The translations under genes were made by a program, and so were the position numbers. From positions 1 to 64,000 of the forward strand of contig DF240228.1 of the NCBI GenBank assembly GCA_000507305.1: a stretch of DNA of 64,000 nucleotides. Direction: 5' to 3'. The notes beneath the pieces were generated by a model. That model made no database searches and was not told the DNA's origin. It saw only the letters and a list, made by a program, of their open reading frames with translations. Shown one piece after another: positions 22,870 to 39,740 of this stretch. This DNA comes from Breviolum minutum Mf 1.05b.01. Taxonomy: Eukaryota; Sar; Dinophyceae; Suessiales; Symbiodiniaceae. Position 1 is the first letter of the stretch. Each line of letters starts with the position of its first letter.

Positions 22870-23256
22870 ATGGGTTCCTTCAAAGTGCTTCTTTTTGGCC
22901 CAGCACGAGAGGTGCCCGAGAGCTGTGCTTCTTTGTATCGTTGTCTCAGGGACCAAGTAAAATGGTAATACTAAATACTGGTAGTGTACAATCCAGATCA
23001 GCTCTTGGATCAACTACTGGCATCCTGTCTCATCCTGTCTGTAAGACATGGGAATTCTGCAAGATAGATGAATGCAACGCAGCGTGAGCGGATTGTGAAA
23101 TGCAATTTTTGGCATGCTCCCCAAATTTTGTTTGCAAGAAAACACTTGCACCCTTCTTGATTTGTGCCTCTCGGGGAAAGACCATTTGGCCTTCAATGTT
23201 ACTGTGCTTGCTCTGTTGCTGCCAAGGCATTGGGAAGTGAAGAGCTCACTGTGAAG
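22870..23256 (+). CDS. MOCS2A: Molybdopterin synthase small subunit (MoaD/MOCS2A), N-terminal exons
   Basis: ATG at 22870 opens a 42-nt exon (22870-22911) reading GSFKVLLFGPARE, ending at a GTGCCC donor. The next exon starts at 23227 after CTGCCAAG and continues ALGSEELTVKA in phase 0. The joined start, hydrophobic strand, FGPARE and SEEL-V, matches the beta-grasp N-terminus of MoaD-family proteins, which carry the sulfur for dithiolene formation in molybdenum cofactor synthesis. The second exon probably ends near 23256 or a little beyond, where a GC donor is available. The matching C-terminus was found only at 30567, beyond the Ubl-FNIP gene. Middle residues were not located, so continuity is inferred. 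Confidence 0.6.
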
Positions 23257-23624
23257 GCCAAGTCTGAAACAGCTAGCAGCTAGTCACCCTAGTCGCGGAC
23301 AGAACCCCCAACAGAAAGCAGCAGAGCATTTGCAATGATGAAACCTGAGCACCTGACATACTCATGTTGCATTGAAGGTCATGTTGGCAGGTAAGCATAG
23401 GGACGTAAAGCGTGGAAAGCTCAAAAGGACTTAAAGAATCGTGGTCCAAACAGATCTATCGTCTCAAACCGATAACATGGTTTCTAGACTAGGAGGATCA
23501 GCGCAAGATTGTGTTTGTTGATTGTGTGGATCACCTCGCAGATATTTTTCAAGCTTTTTTGCATCTGGGAGCCAAAGTGCTCAGTTCGGAGTCTCGCTGC
23601 CTTTGGAACGATTCAGGTCCGAAG

Positions 23625-29103
<5,479 letters not shown>

Positions 29104-29685
29104 ATCTTTGTGAAAACTGCTGTACCTGGAAAAGGATCAGAGCAAACTGCCAAACTGCCCCTTCGAACTTGAGACTCTCAGGATTTCATCTCATATTTCG
29201 TGTTTCAAGAGGATGTCTCTCCAAGGAGAAATCATAGCTTTCGAAGGATTTAGAATACCTCATTTGTTGTGTATCCGCAGTGTGTTTTTCCGGTGGAATG
29301 CAAGGGGCAGGGTCCCCATGTGCATAATTCCATATAGAGATGGAAAAGGGTCATCCAAAGTCCCTGGCCTTTGAATGGACAAGATATGCCTTTATTCTTT
29401 ATGCTTGGAGAAAGTTGGCATAGGAGCAAACGCCTGCCCATGTGCGAGGATTCCATGGGCAAAATACGTTCAAGCTGAGGTTTTGATTTGAAGTTAAGTT
29501 GAAGTGCGTTTGCTGATGAATAGGAATCATGACTTTGGCAAGTTAACTTTGAATATCTAGATGATTTTTGAAGGGCAAGCTGAAGCTAGGTTTGTTTTCC
29601 CTTGAACCCACCACTTATTGGACCATTTTCAAGGTTCTTTCATACATTTTCCCGTTGTTTTCTTCTGGGGATTTTCCATCTCCAG

Positions 29686-30022
29686 GTGCCGGAGATAGAT
29701 GGAGCTGTCAAAGTCTGTCACCTTCGGGAGGTGCCTGACCATCCTGTAACAGTGGGAACCTAAATTTGCCACTGTTGTCACTGTTGCAGTGTTCAGGCAG
29801 GATCCAATATATACATATGATATTATTGTTATAATATGATTATGTTGATTTTATGCTACATACAGATTACAGAATATATTACACATGATGTGTTGGAAGG
29901 AAAACACAGATTTCTGTATGTCTCTGTTTTGGCACAGCATTTGCTTGGTCAGGAGATGGTGAAACAGGCTCCAGAACTGAAAAGTCTGATGGCCATGAGC
30001 AAATTCTCGGTGGATCAGGACC
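29686..30022 (+). CDS. Candidate exons, unidentified
   Basis: One exon starts at 29686 after CCATCTCCAG (GAVKVCHLREVPDHP) and may end at a GTAACA donor near 29745. A second starts at 29938 after TTTGGCACAG (HLLGQEMVKQAPELKSLMAM) and may end at a GTTCAT donor near 30021. A third piece, about 30323-30440, follows TTTTTGCAG (EMINNEAETVGPS). They lie between the Ubl-FNIP stop and the MoaD C-terminal exon and could belong to either gene or to another. Confidence 0.35.
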
Positions 30023-30405
30023 GAAGTTCATGGACAGGACGACAGGATGACACGGTGCTACGAAAGGGGAGGCTGAGAGGAAGGAAATGTGAACACCGGG
30101 ACTTTACTGTCATTCGGATGTTAAAAGAATTCAAAGCTGATGGTATGTTTGCACTTTTACGCGCTAGGATCAACATATGAAGGATCACCATTGCGGTGAG
30201 ACCTGGAAATTTTTAGGAAGCAATTGAAAAGGACTGCGTCCACTGAGTTCCCTGAATCTCCTTTAATCTCCTTTTGGTCAGGGACATGCTGAGTTCTCCG
30301 TAAACAGCGTTTCTTTTTGCAGGAAATGATCAACAATGAGGCTGAAACTGTAGGACCCTCGATCTCCCTGCTGTTGCAATCTAATGCTGTTGCTAATCTG
30401 ACAAG

Positions 30406-30567
30406 AAGTATTTTCCCGCACCTTTCTGGATTCTCTATGCACGGGGAACTTGTCTGAAAAACCTCAAAATGTCCTACGAGGTCAATGGTTTGATGTTTGC
30501 CCAACTCTCTGAGGCCTTGAGTGAAGGTGCGGAAATTGCGCTCATTCCGCCCATCAGTGGTGGTTGA
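30406..30567 (+). CDS. MOCS2A: MoaD/MOCS2A C-terminal exon
   Basis: The frame ending at TGA 30565-30567 reads NLKMSYEVNGLMFAQ and then EGAEIALIPPISGG. The final IPPxSGG with terminal Gly-Gly is the diagnostic C-terminus of MoaD-family proteins, which is adenylated and converted to a thiocarboxylate during molybdopterin synthesis. The V-N-G motif before it is also typical. The frame is open back to about 30397; an acceptor at 30405 (CTGACAAG) would give an exon beginning KYFP, matching the YP/FP position of the family, but this boundary is uncertain. Its N-terminal partner exons probably lie at 22870-23256 on the same strand. Confidence 0.75.
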   Translation, partial: KYFPAPFWILYARGTCLKNLKMSYEVNGLMFAQLSEALSEGAEIALIPPISGG

Positions 30568-30599
30568 TGGGAGTTGCTTGGGAAGGGCTGAAGGAGAAT

Positions 30600-32335
30600 G
30601 CCAAAGTCAAGCAGCCCAGCCCGAAAATGGAGTGCGGAGTGAGGCGTAAACCAGCAATACGACATTGATTTCTACAGTCAGAGTTGATGTAAGCTGACTT
30701 CTTGGGTTTTCAAGCTGTGCGGAATTTTTTGGCAACGGTGTTTGTGGTTTGGAGCCCGTGGAGATAGGATGTTGACCTTTGCACTGACAACTCAACAGAG
30801 GTTGCAAAGAGCTTCTGTTGCATTTGCAGATCTTCTTTGCATGCGCATTTTGGCTCTGTATCCAGGAATAGCTCACAACTACTATGGACAAGGAATATTT
30901 TTCACACACATTCTTTTAGCAGAAAACTCCTAACGTTTTTACCCTTTGAAAGACTTTGAGTTAGATTAAGCAACGCAGTAGCTTCACAGACTTTGACCAC
31001 TGCTGGAAACATGGCAGCGCGGTGGGCCTGGCAGTGTTACTGGAAGGGAAGACGAAGGGTGAAGTAGTGAGTCAGCTTGGAACTTGACAGACATCTCAAT
31101 CTGAGAAGACTATTTAGGATACAGGATACGAGGAACATGTCTCAAGAAAATGGTGTCAGAGAGTCGAGCAAAACTCATTAGTTCGAAGTACTAAGTGAGC
31201 GTTTCGCCCTTGTCATTTGGCCTTTTGATTTTTCAGTCTAACGAGGAGGGTGTGCTCAATCGCATCATGAATCATGCATGTAAAATATACATAGAGGTAT
31301 ACAGCTACACACAAAATGGACAAATTAAATTACACTGTACATCAACATTATATCATTTTTCCATGCACATTGTCCAACTGTAGCGCCTTTGCCTCTCTCC
31401 AGGTCTTCCGGCGCAGGGGAGGTCGATTTGGCCTCAAGGCTTGGATGGCTGGGAGTTGTTGGTTGTGAAAACAGTGCAACAATGGTTGCAGTTAGTAGTT
31501 CGTGGGAAGGTACTGTACCATAATACTACAAGCATTTCATACGCATACCGCATACATATACTGAAGCCAATATGTTGTGATTTACTATATTATATTTGTG
31601 AGGTATTGTTTGATGATTCCTTTCCAATTCACCTTCAGTGATCGATGATTTGATGATGACCTCAGTTTCGGAAACTCCCAAGATAGTTCCCGGACCAAGT
31701 TCCCAACAATGTCATCTCGTGAATCCGCGGACTTGCAGATAAGCAATTTCAAGACAACGGCTGAAACAAGCCAAACAACAAGATTCGATTGGAATGAAGG
31801 GGGGGGTGTTTTTGAGCCATACCACAAGATTGCAAAGAGTCTGCACAAAAGAAGCAAATGGCAGGTTGTCAAATAAGAGCAGACAGTGAAAAAAAAAAGT
31901 GAGATTTTTTGAGACCAGGGCAGCTTTCAGTTTACCTGTTCTATTCTTTCTAATATCAATCGCAGCATTTTTTATCACTGGGCGCCCAGGCTTTACAGGC
32001 AAGGCGCCGAACAAGCAGGCCTTCCGCGATTAGCCCGAGACCTCAGTCCTGCAGCAAAGAGGCCCAGGAGTGGCCACCATCTTCCTATCAGCCTTCGACT
32101 CTCGAGGTCTCAACCAGTGGTCGCCAACCTCAAATCGGTGGCTCCATTGATAGCCAGGGAGGTGGGCAATCGAAAAAGAAACTGCACTTGTGACCGAAGA
32201 CGTGGCAAGATTTATAGACTTTAGATTTACATGATACAAGATCCTGATCTCAAACTGACCTTATCAAATCGCCTTACCAGCAGGTTGTTTTCCTGGCATC
32301 ATCAGATCTCCGGACAACTCTGCGTGTGATTTGCA
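30600..32335. other. No supported gene
   Basis: Short random frames occur on both strands. A minus-strand frame near 31590-31750 and a plus frame over the same bases are both weak. Confidence 0.3.
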
Positions 32336-32337
32336 GG

Positions 32338-32717
32338 AGGCTCCACCCGTTCAGTGCGGCCGCGACCTGGCGGAGAGGTCTTGGTGCCCCACACGTCTGT
32401 ACCTTGGGCTTCTTTGCTGGTGCGAATGGCAGCTAATTTGACTTATCCTTTTCTTGAAATTTCGTTCTAAGACAAAAGAAGCCAGAGCCTTGCATCTCTT
32501 AACTTGATTGCAATGCTTTTTTAGGAACTACAGACCGATTACGCTTCCTTCCTTGGAGGACTATGCCCACAAGTTGTCGATGTTGGCTTTTGTTGGCTTG
32601 CGCTTGTGGACCAAAACAAGCGTGAACATGTTCATAAAGCAACTTCTTTTGTATGATGGCGCTACAATGATCCATGTGATGACAGTGGTGGTAGCAATTT
32701 CTATAGCCGCAGCGGGG

Positions 32718-32806
<89 letters not shown>

Positions 32807-33115
32807 CCGCCCTGACTGCGGTGGCTGCTTTGCCTTTTTTCATGCCTCAGCCTAGTGACGTCATACCATGTGGCTTCCAGGCAGTGCCATCGGCACCACA
32901 ACTGGGGAAGTCCCGGCAGATCATCGGTGTCAGCCCCAGCAAACGGGGAATTCCTTTGTGGAGTAGAGGAAGCCCAGAAAGATCTTTGGACTCATGAAAC
33001 AAACAAGTGTTTGGAGGGCTTCTGTTTATGCAGGATTTGCTTGCATTCTTGCAGGCACCCGGAATGCCAGCGTGCCAGCTTCATATGTCGGATTCCCAAG
33101 CTTGATTTGGTGCAG
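32338..33115 (+). CDS. Candidate exons, possibly dynein N-terminus
   Basis: One piece follows GATTTGCAG at about 32335 (frame with GGEVLVPHTSVPWASLL). The next follows CTTTTTTAG at about 32525 (NYRPITLPSLEDYAHKLSML). A third follows GGCTTCCAG at about 32881 (VEEAQKDLWTHETNK and several Cys residues). The P-S-L-x-x-Y-x-x-x-L pattern of the second is seen in N-terminal regions of inner-arm dynein heavy chains, and the dynein gene begins downstream on this strand, so these may be its first exons. The link is inference. Confidence 0.3.
32718..32805. repeat. (GAT)n microsatellite
   Basis: About 29 uninterrupted GAT/ATG triplets. Frames through it encode poly-S, poly-I or poly-M artefacts. Confidence 0.95.
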
Positions 33116-33224
33116 TGTGAACACGGCGGCGCATTTTTTCTGTTTTCCTGCATGGAATTGAACGGTCAATCAATGGCAATTGAGTAGTCCGCCAAAGTTC
33201 TAGTGTCACCTTGTGCATCGTTGA

Positions 33225-33425
33225 CCTTATAGGGTTTCTTTGTCTCCTCACATGCTTCTTCCTCTTCTTCCTCTTTTGCCTCTTGATCTCCCTTGTTCCT
33301 CTTGTTCTTTTTGGTCTTTTTGTTCTTCTTGTTCCTCTTGATCTACTTGCTCCTCTTGTTCTCTTTGTTCTTGTTGTTCTTCTTGGTCCTGCTTCTTGAC
33401 CTCTTCGTTTTCCTCCTCTCGTCAG
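33225..33425. repeat. Pyrimidine-rich low-complexity tract
   Basis: CTTCTT/CTTGTT/CCTCTTG-type DNA with strong strand asymmetry. Minus-strand frames across it encode Arg/Lys-rich artefacts. Confidence 0.8.
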
Positions 33426-34810
33426 AACATGAATTCCAATCACAAGTACCTAGAATTTGATTGGTGAGCCATCACCAGTGCAGCAACCAGGGTAGAGTTG
33501 GTATATAAGGCTCCAATATCAATGCATAAGCAAAATGTCACAACGCTTCTTACATGCATGAACCAAGACAGGTGGGACCTCAAAACATTCCAGGCGCGGG
33601 AGCAGGTAGACTGCGGTGCAAATCTGAATGGTTCCAAGACCTTTTGGGGGTCCATGACCCTTGGTTGGGTGTGTTGGGGGCATCATCAAGAAACTTCCTT
33701 GTATCGCTTCAGTGTGTGTTCATTTGAGTTGGCCAGGTGCCAAAGGGCCTCAGGCGATGGTTTGGGTCGGGGGTTTGAGGATGAAACGAAGGATTTGGGT
33801 GGATCTTGGTCACAAAAGTCTTTGAAGGAACAAAAAAGAGTCCTCTACAATGGAGACAGGATTTCATTGTGTTGAAACAAGGATGTAGAAGCAATTGAAT
33901 TCAATCTTTTGAAAATATTATGAACTTTTCAAATTTGGTTTTAGTCGTGTTTTCCCATTGTGCAGAGCCACATTATTCATTGTTCCTGAGAGTTTTTTTG
34001 ATGCATAAACTGCATACAGATGCACTGCCAGGCAGATTCTCTTCTGCAAGAAACAACAGTCCAGGAGGCCTAGGATGTTTGTCAGGGAGTTGGAACAGTT
34101 TGTCACACTTTACTTTTGCCATTGTTTGCAATAGAAATGAACATTTACTGGAATCCTTGCACATGCAGATTTGTTTTCGCTCAAAAAGAACAGGATCAGT
34201 GGCCTGTGCGCCATCAACACTTTTCTTCTCCTACTTTCACGAAAAGGTTTAAATTTCAAATTCTGAGCATGAGCCACTGATGCTTTTGTATGGCTGACCG
34301 GATATAAGAAGAATCCAAGAACAAGCTCTTTTCAACAGATGGCTGGGGTCCGGGATGCATGCATAGCTAGAGTGTTTCTTGCTGGCCTCTTCACAGGGTG
34401 CGGCCACGACTGGCGGCGAAATCCTGCACTTCTGGCTTTTGTTTCTGCAAAATGCACCTGCGTTTCATCAACAACATTCCGAAACACTTTCCCGTGATTC
34501 CCATGGATTCCCATCACTAAAAGACACATGGATACATGTTTCGATTTAGAAAATGCCTCTCCTCGCCAGGAAGGTCGACCCTTCGGATCCTTCCTGGATT
34601 AGTCCTGCAGACTTCGTGGAGTTTGGAAGCCCAAACCAGTGAATCAACCGGTGATCCAGATGGAACAGGACGCAAATAAACAGACCCCCCCTAATGTAGG
34701 GGGACATCTCAACTATTTTTACCAAAGTTCCGATTAAGAGCCAACTATTATCTTTAGTGAATCCATCCATCAGTGCTTCCTGTGATTCCTGAATTTGTGT
34801 ATCTTTGCAG

Positions 34811-37800
34811 TTTGGAGGAGATTTTCCAACAAAACTCTCGGATGGGACTGTGGATCGCAGGTTCATCCTGAACCATGAGAGTCTCACAGAGGAGTTCTGC
34901 TACATGAACCGCTCTGGTCCATACGAGCTGCTTGGCGCTATCAAAGAGTGATCATTACCCTTGGGCCCTGTTGTTTAAGAGGTCAAGCACGAGAAGTGTC
35001 AAAGCAGACTGCTGCCAACTTCCTGTTGTTTCTTTGATCGACAACACAAGCTTTCCTTTTTGATTTGCGCGATGATAGTTGCATGAATCACTTTGAATAC
35101 AAGACTTTGAAAGATCTTCCAAGCGAACTGGTCAGGTTTGAGATCGTCCCTTTTTCAAAAATCAATCCCAACGACTACATGACCATCTCAATACGTGGCG
35201 TAACTCACTACTCTAACGGCGAGCTGGACTATCAGGAGAGTGGGAAAGGGTCCAGTTGGGATCAAGTGATTTGAAAGTTTGATTCGGTTTCAGAAACTGT
35301 TGCATTTTTGAGGACACCAATCCCTCCTGCGTTTAAATTTGCATAAATTTAGGCAACAATATGGTCGAAAGAACATTTGATGTAGCACAAAAGTTTGAGG
35401 TGGTGCTTTTGCGTAGTTTCATAAACCTTTAAGCTACAGTTCTTCTATGGTGAGAGTATTTGCAGTGGCATCTGGCTGTCCAAAACCAGCGCACGATGTC
35501 GTCGAACTCAGTCCCACTCCAACACTATGATTACCAGCAGCATATGGCACGGCATCCCGAGCTAGTGATGTTTTTGCCTCGGAAGGACTTGGCAGATTGG
35601 CAACGTGATCAAGACATGTACAGGACAACCGCTGTCAGCTTCAGAACATGCCATTGAAATATCATTTGAATCATATGACTCCTCTATCTGGACGAATCGG
35701 CCTTTGCTTTTATGGCAGGGTGTAGCGAATGCAGAAGCAATTTCTGTTTGTTGGTTTTCAGAGATGGCATCACATGTGAAATTCATGAAAGAGATTTGCT
35801 GTGATGGGAACCTGCGGGGAAAGGAAGATCATCGAGATCCCATTCTTCAAGAAATACCAGCCACAAGCCTAATCCTGCAGTTCGCAAGTTCCTCCCAAAA
35901 AGTGGATGAGGGACTCAGGGACCCTGTTCATGTGAATACATCTTGACATATTTTGTATCTCCCGAATCTCCTTGAGCTCAAACAATGGCCACACCTTGAG
36001 GCGTTGGAAACTTTTCTCCGTTTGGAAGAGCGCCATGCGTGGCTTGTCGTGGAGTTTCGAGTTTTCTGATGGGAGATCTCAGTTTACTGTGAACAATTAG
36101 AGTTGAACATTGTATGTGGACATCTTGTTGGACATCTTTTCGAATATATGTAGACGCAGATGTCAAACATCTAAGCTGAACAAGTCAGCTTGTCCTGACT
36201 TGTCTTGGAGTAATACTTGAAATTTGAACGGCACACAAGAGACCTCCGCTTCTCAGCTTCCCAGGCAACCAACGTGTGCAGAAGTGCTCAAGGAGAGCTA
36301 TTGAGTGCAACACTTCTGTGCTTAGTAGTACTATCATGACCATGAATCGGAAGTGACTTCAATTGCACTTGCAAGTCTTTCGAGCATTGTTGGACCTATT
36401 TTGTCTTTTTTCATTATATATTTTTGGACCACTCCGTGACATTTTGTGACTAACTTATGACTAGACCATGTCATTCTCGAGATCTCCAGGACGCTGAACG
36501 CACATCTCTTTGCACTGGATCCGACACTCTGTGATTCCTTGCTGCGATGTGGGGCAACCTGGACAGAAAGCACGTAGGACCATTGGAACATGTCTGATAA
36601 AGATCTGGCACTAAGCTTGCCGGCTTTCCAGCGTGAGGTCGCAAGGAATGTGTGAAGATCAGCAGCTGGAACCTCTTGGAGGCAGCGGAGTGGATGTGAT
36701 CATTCCACGATAGAGAATCCTTTCAGAACCTTTCAGAATGGCCTCCAGTACTGATTGGTACATGACTTGCTCTTACCATAGGGAAACAAAGAAAAGTTTC
36801 GACAAAGGCATATAATATGGCAAATATGGTAAGTGTGTCATCAGTTGCTCGTTTGATTTGGAAGCAGATAGGTCCGTTTTGCAATTTTGAGCTAAGGGGA
36901 ACCGGTAAAAGATGTGGATGGAACGATGTTACCTCGTTTTTTGAGGTGAATCCAATGACTGTCTATCAGGTCGAGGAGCTTCGGGATATCACCTGGGTCT
37001 TGTGAATGTTTTGGGGCGCCATAAAACACCTTAAGAGACAGCTGAACGCTGAGCGCCTGAGATCAGCAATAGATTTGCAAAAATTACCCCAGGAGTTTGA
37101 AGATCAGCAAAGGCAGAAGCGGAAGCAGATGGCTGCGGACCTTCAAGAGGCGTATTCTGAATGCGTATAGTTCTATCCGTTTCGCTATACCACACGACCA
37201 TACGATACCTTGTGCATATCCATCCACGCCTTCCATTGCATGCCCATTGAGTCCGAATCGTTTTCTGGCCATCTTGAGCCACAGTTTTATCCAACAAATC
37301 ATAGATGATTTGGAAGTGATCACGGAGGTCTGGACACGAATTAAAGACGAGTTGCATCAGCAAGGATACCCAGTGAACTCCAACTGGGAAGCGAAAGATT
37401 TTCGGAATCGATACACTTCAAGGCAGGTTCTGAGATGACTTTAATGATTGATGTGTTGTCTTCCTAAGAAGCGGAAAAACAGCTTGTATGCTGGTGCTCT
37501 CTGAAAACTTCCATGTTCACGCTTGCATCAAGATTTTCAAGACAAGGCAGCAGAAGGAAAACAACCAACAAAACAAGGAAACAAACTCTCCACTCCACCA
37601 GAGTTTTCTGGGTGTTCCTCTTGATGTTTTGAACCAAGGTCCTGCTCCAATAGCCTCCAAGACTTTTTGAAGAAAAACGGTTTTGGCCAACGTGGTGCCG
37701 GGGAGGAAGAAAAAGAGGCGCAGATGCATTGTGACAGCAAACATCCTTACAACAACTTCCTATCAAAGAGTTTGACATATTGAAACATCATCTACTGTAC

Positions 37801-39740
37801 TTCTCAACTTCTCATGATGCAAGACACGCAAAAGAGTTCCAACAGTCTTATCTGACCGGATCTTGTTTTTCACCATTGATCTAATCGCGCCGGGTTGCTT
37901 CAGGAGGGCGATGAAGGTGATCAGGACGGCGGATGCATTGAGGAATGCATATTCAGAATCGAAAAAAAGAATCCAACCAGACAAATGATTTTAAGGTTAC
38001 TGTAGAAATCCTTTGGCATTATACCGTTACCGTATACCTATATTCATTTTGCTGTACAACTATGTGCAACTCATATATGACGATTCATTTGATGCGTGTG
38101 GCATTTAACCAATTGAGATCTGCTAATCCTTTCTGGTGAACTTCAGTTTTACAACTCGAGAAGCCATCTCCAGAGGTCTGCCTGATGCAAACCCTCAGGA
38201 CGGCGGCATGACCTACACAGAACGGGCCACAACCCGCACACAGTGCAGAAAGCTCACGAAGTGTTTCAGCTGCATGAAGTACAGAGGGATGTTTTGAAGG
38301 ATGTTATATTGGGTGGTATGGTTGTAATTATGGTTGGACTGATGTTTGGAATGACGTTTGGAATGATGCGAACGTTTCTTTGAAGCATGACTCTCCATGT
38401 GTTTTTAAGCTGTACCTCTGGGGAAGGAATTTGGTACCTTAGAAAAGGCAATGTTGGCCTTTCCGTTCTGATTTTTCCACGGAATCTCACTGCTTCGTGT
38501 GAAGACTTCAAGAGTGTTTGAGATGAAGATGTACTTGCTGCAACATAAATAGTTGGAGAAGCTTTGAAAAATCAACGTCCACACTTCAACTCAGGTTCAT
38601 CCGAATGGTGCAGTTCCTCTTCAATGATGCTGTGGTCCGGAGCTGGGAAGGGTTCTGGAGTTGATGCACTTTGCACTGAGTTCAGGAAGTTGATCATTAT
38701 CCAGCTTGACCCATTGACAGATTCAACTTCACTGGAAGGATCATTGAATAATTGGTCATTTGAACAATCATCCCTTCAAAGTCTTTAGGAAGTACCAGCC
38801 ACCAACTTGGTGGCTTCTAAGGCACAAATGGTGGTTAGCACAACGACCAGCAAGTTCTTGGAGACTCTGGAGGTTTGTTCCCTTCTGTCCACCTTCTAGA
38901 CCTGTGAGAGATGTTTTTCGACTGCGGGTTTTTGGACCGGTTGATTTGAACGCCAGAACTTTGTTGAAGACGTGCAAGCCCAAGAAGCTGCGGCGAGCTG
39001 CTCAGATTTTTGGGCTTTTGTGTAGAGTGTGTTTGTTTGTTTCAGAATTTCAAACCAATGTAAGTATAAGGAAGCCAAGTATGCACATGTAGGAATCACA
39101 TTGTAAATTCAAACTTCTGTCTTGTCATCATGAGGAGTTCAAGTGTTTCTAGACATCCTTCATGGCTGCCATATAACAGCCCAATGCTCAGGCAGCACTG
39201 GCCTTGGAAAACGAGGCAGAAAAGTCTTCTGAGGCGGTGTGGCGATGTTGGGTGGATGGCTAGAGAGATTCCGGTGAATTTGTTCCTGTCCAAGCATGAC
39301 TTAGTCCTTGCATATTCATTGAACTCCGGACCCTGTTTCACCGTGTCCAGGCAGGGTGAGACCAATGGAAACATGGACCTGTCTTTTAGTGTTCTCGGTT
39401 GTTAAGCGTGTATGGTTCAGCATACGAAGTGCCAGCCTTCAGTACAACTCTCGAGACAGGAGAAGAAAGAGGAGTCCAAAAGCACGAGGCCTTGCACAAT
39501 GGAAGGGTTTCATATGCATATGTGATGTCAGAAAAGTTTGCCTGGTCCTTTTTGTGAAAAAGCCCTTTATCACTCCAAATCTGTTCAAATGCAGTTTCAA
39601 TGAACAGCCGGCTGATCGTATTTTTTTTACTCGTTACAACCGTCTGCCATGACAAACCTTGGCAGGAAGCCCAATTTCAATGTGGAGTGTCTGCTGTTGA
39701 AGGGGGCCTTGATCTTCAAACCCACTGGAAAGAAGATCTG
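34811..39740 (+). CDS. Dynein heavy chain segment 1: N-terminal stem
   Basis: Exons, with tentative ones marked '?': 34811 to about 34934, about 35067-35235 (NDYMTISIRGVTHYSNGE), 35562-35623 (LPRKDLADWQRDQDMY), 35824-35859 (KIIEIPFFKKYQ), 37034-37164? (LPQEFEDQQRQKRKQ), from 37285?, 38147-38260 (MTYTERATTRTQCRKLTK), 38595-38651 (FIRMVQFLFNDAVV), and 39666 to about 39740 (FNVECLLLKGALIFKP). The donors after 35235 and 35623 are GA and that after 38260 is GT. The joins restore family sequences, for example DMYRKIIEIPFF and CRKLTKFIRM. Exons for the W-x-x-W segment after FFKKY were not found. The stem dimerises heavy chains and binds intermediate chains. Confidence 0.85.

Noticed and set aside
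30157-30504. Minus-strand 115-aa ORF
   Set aside because: It is antisense to the MoaD C-terminal exon and its upstream region; the plus-strand IPPISGG end is decisive.
32525-32640. NYRPITL, resembling a LINE reverse-transcriptase motif
   Set aside because: No other reverse-transcriptase motif (such as FxDD) lies in any nearby frame. The context, a short exon after CTTTTTTAG upstream of dynein, fits a dynein N-terminus better.
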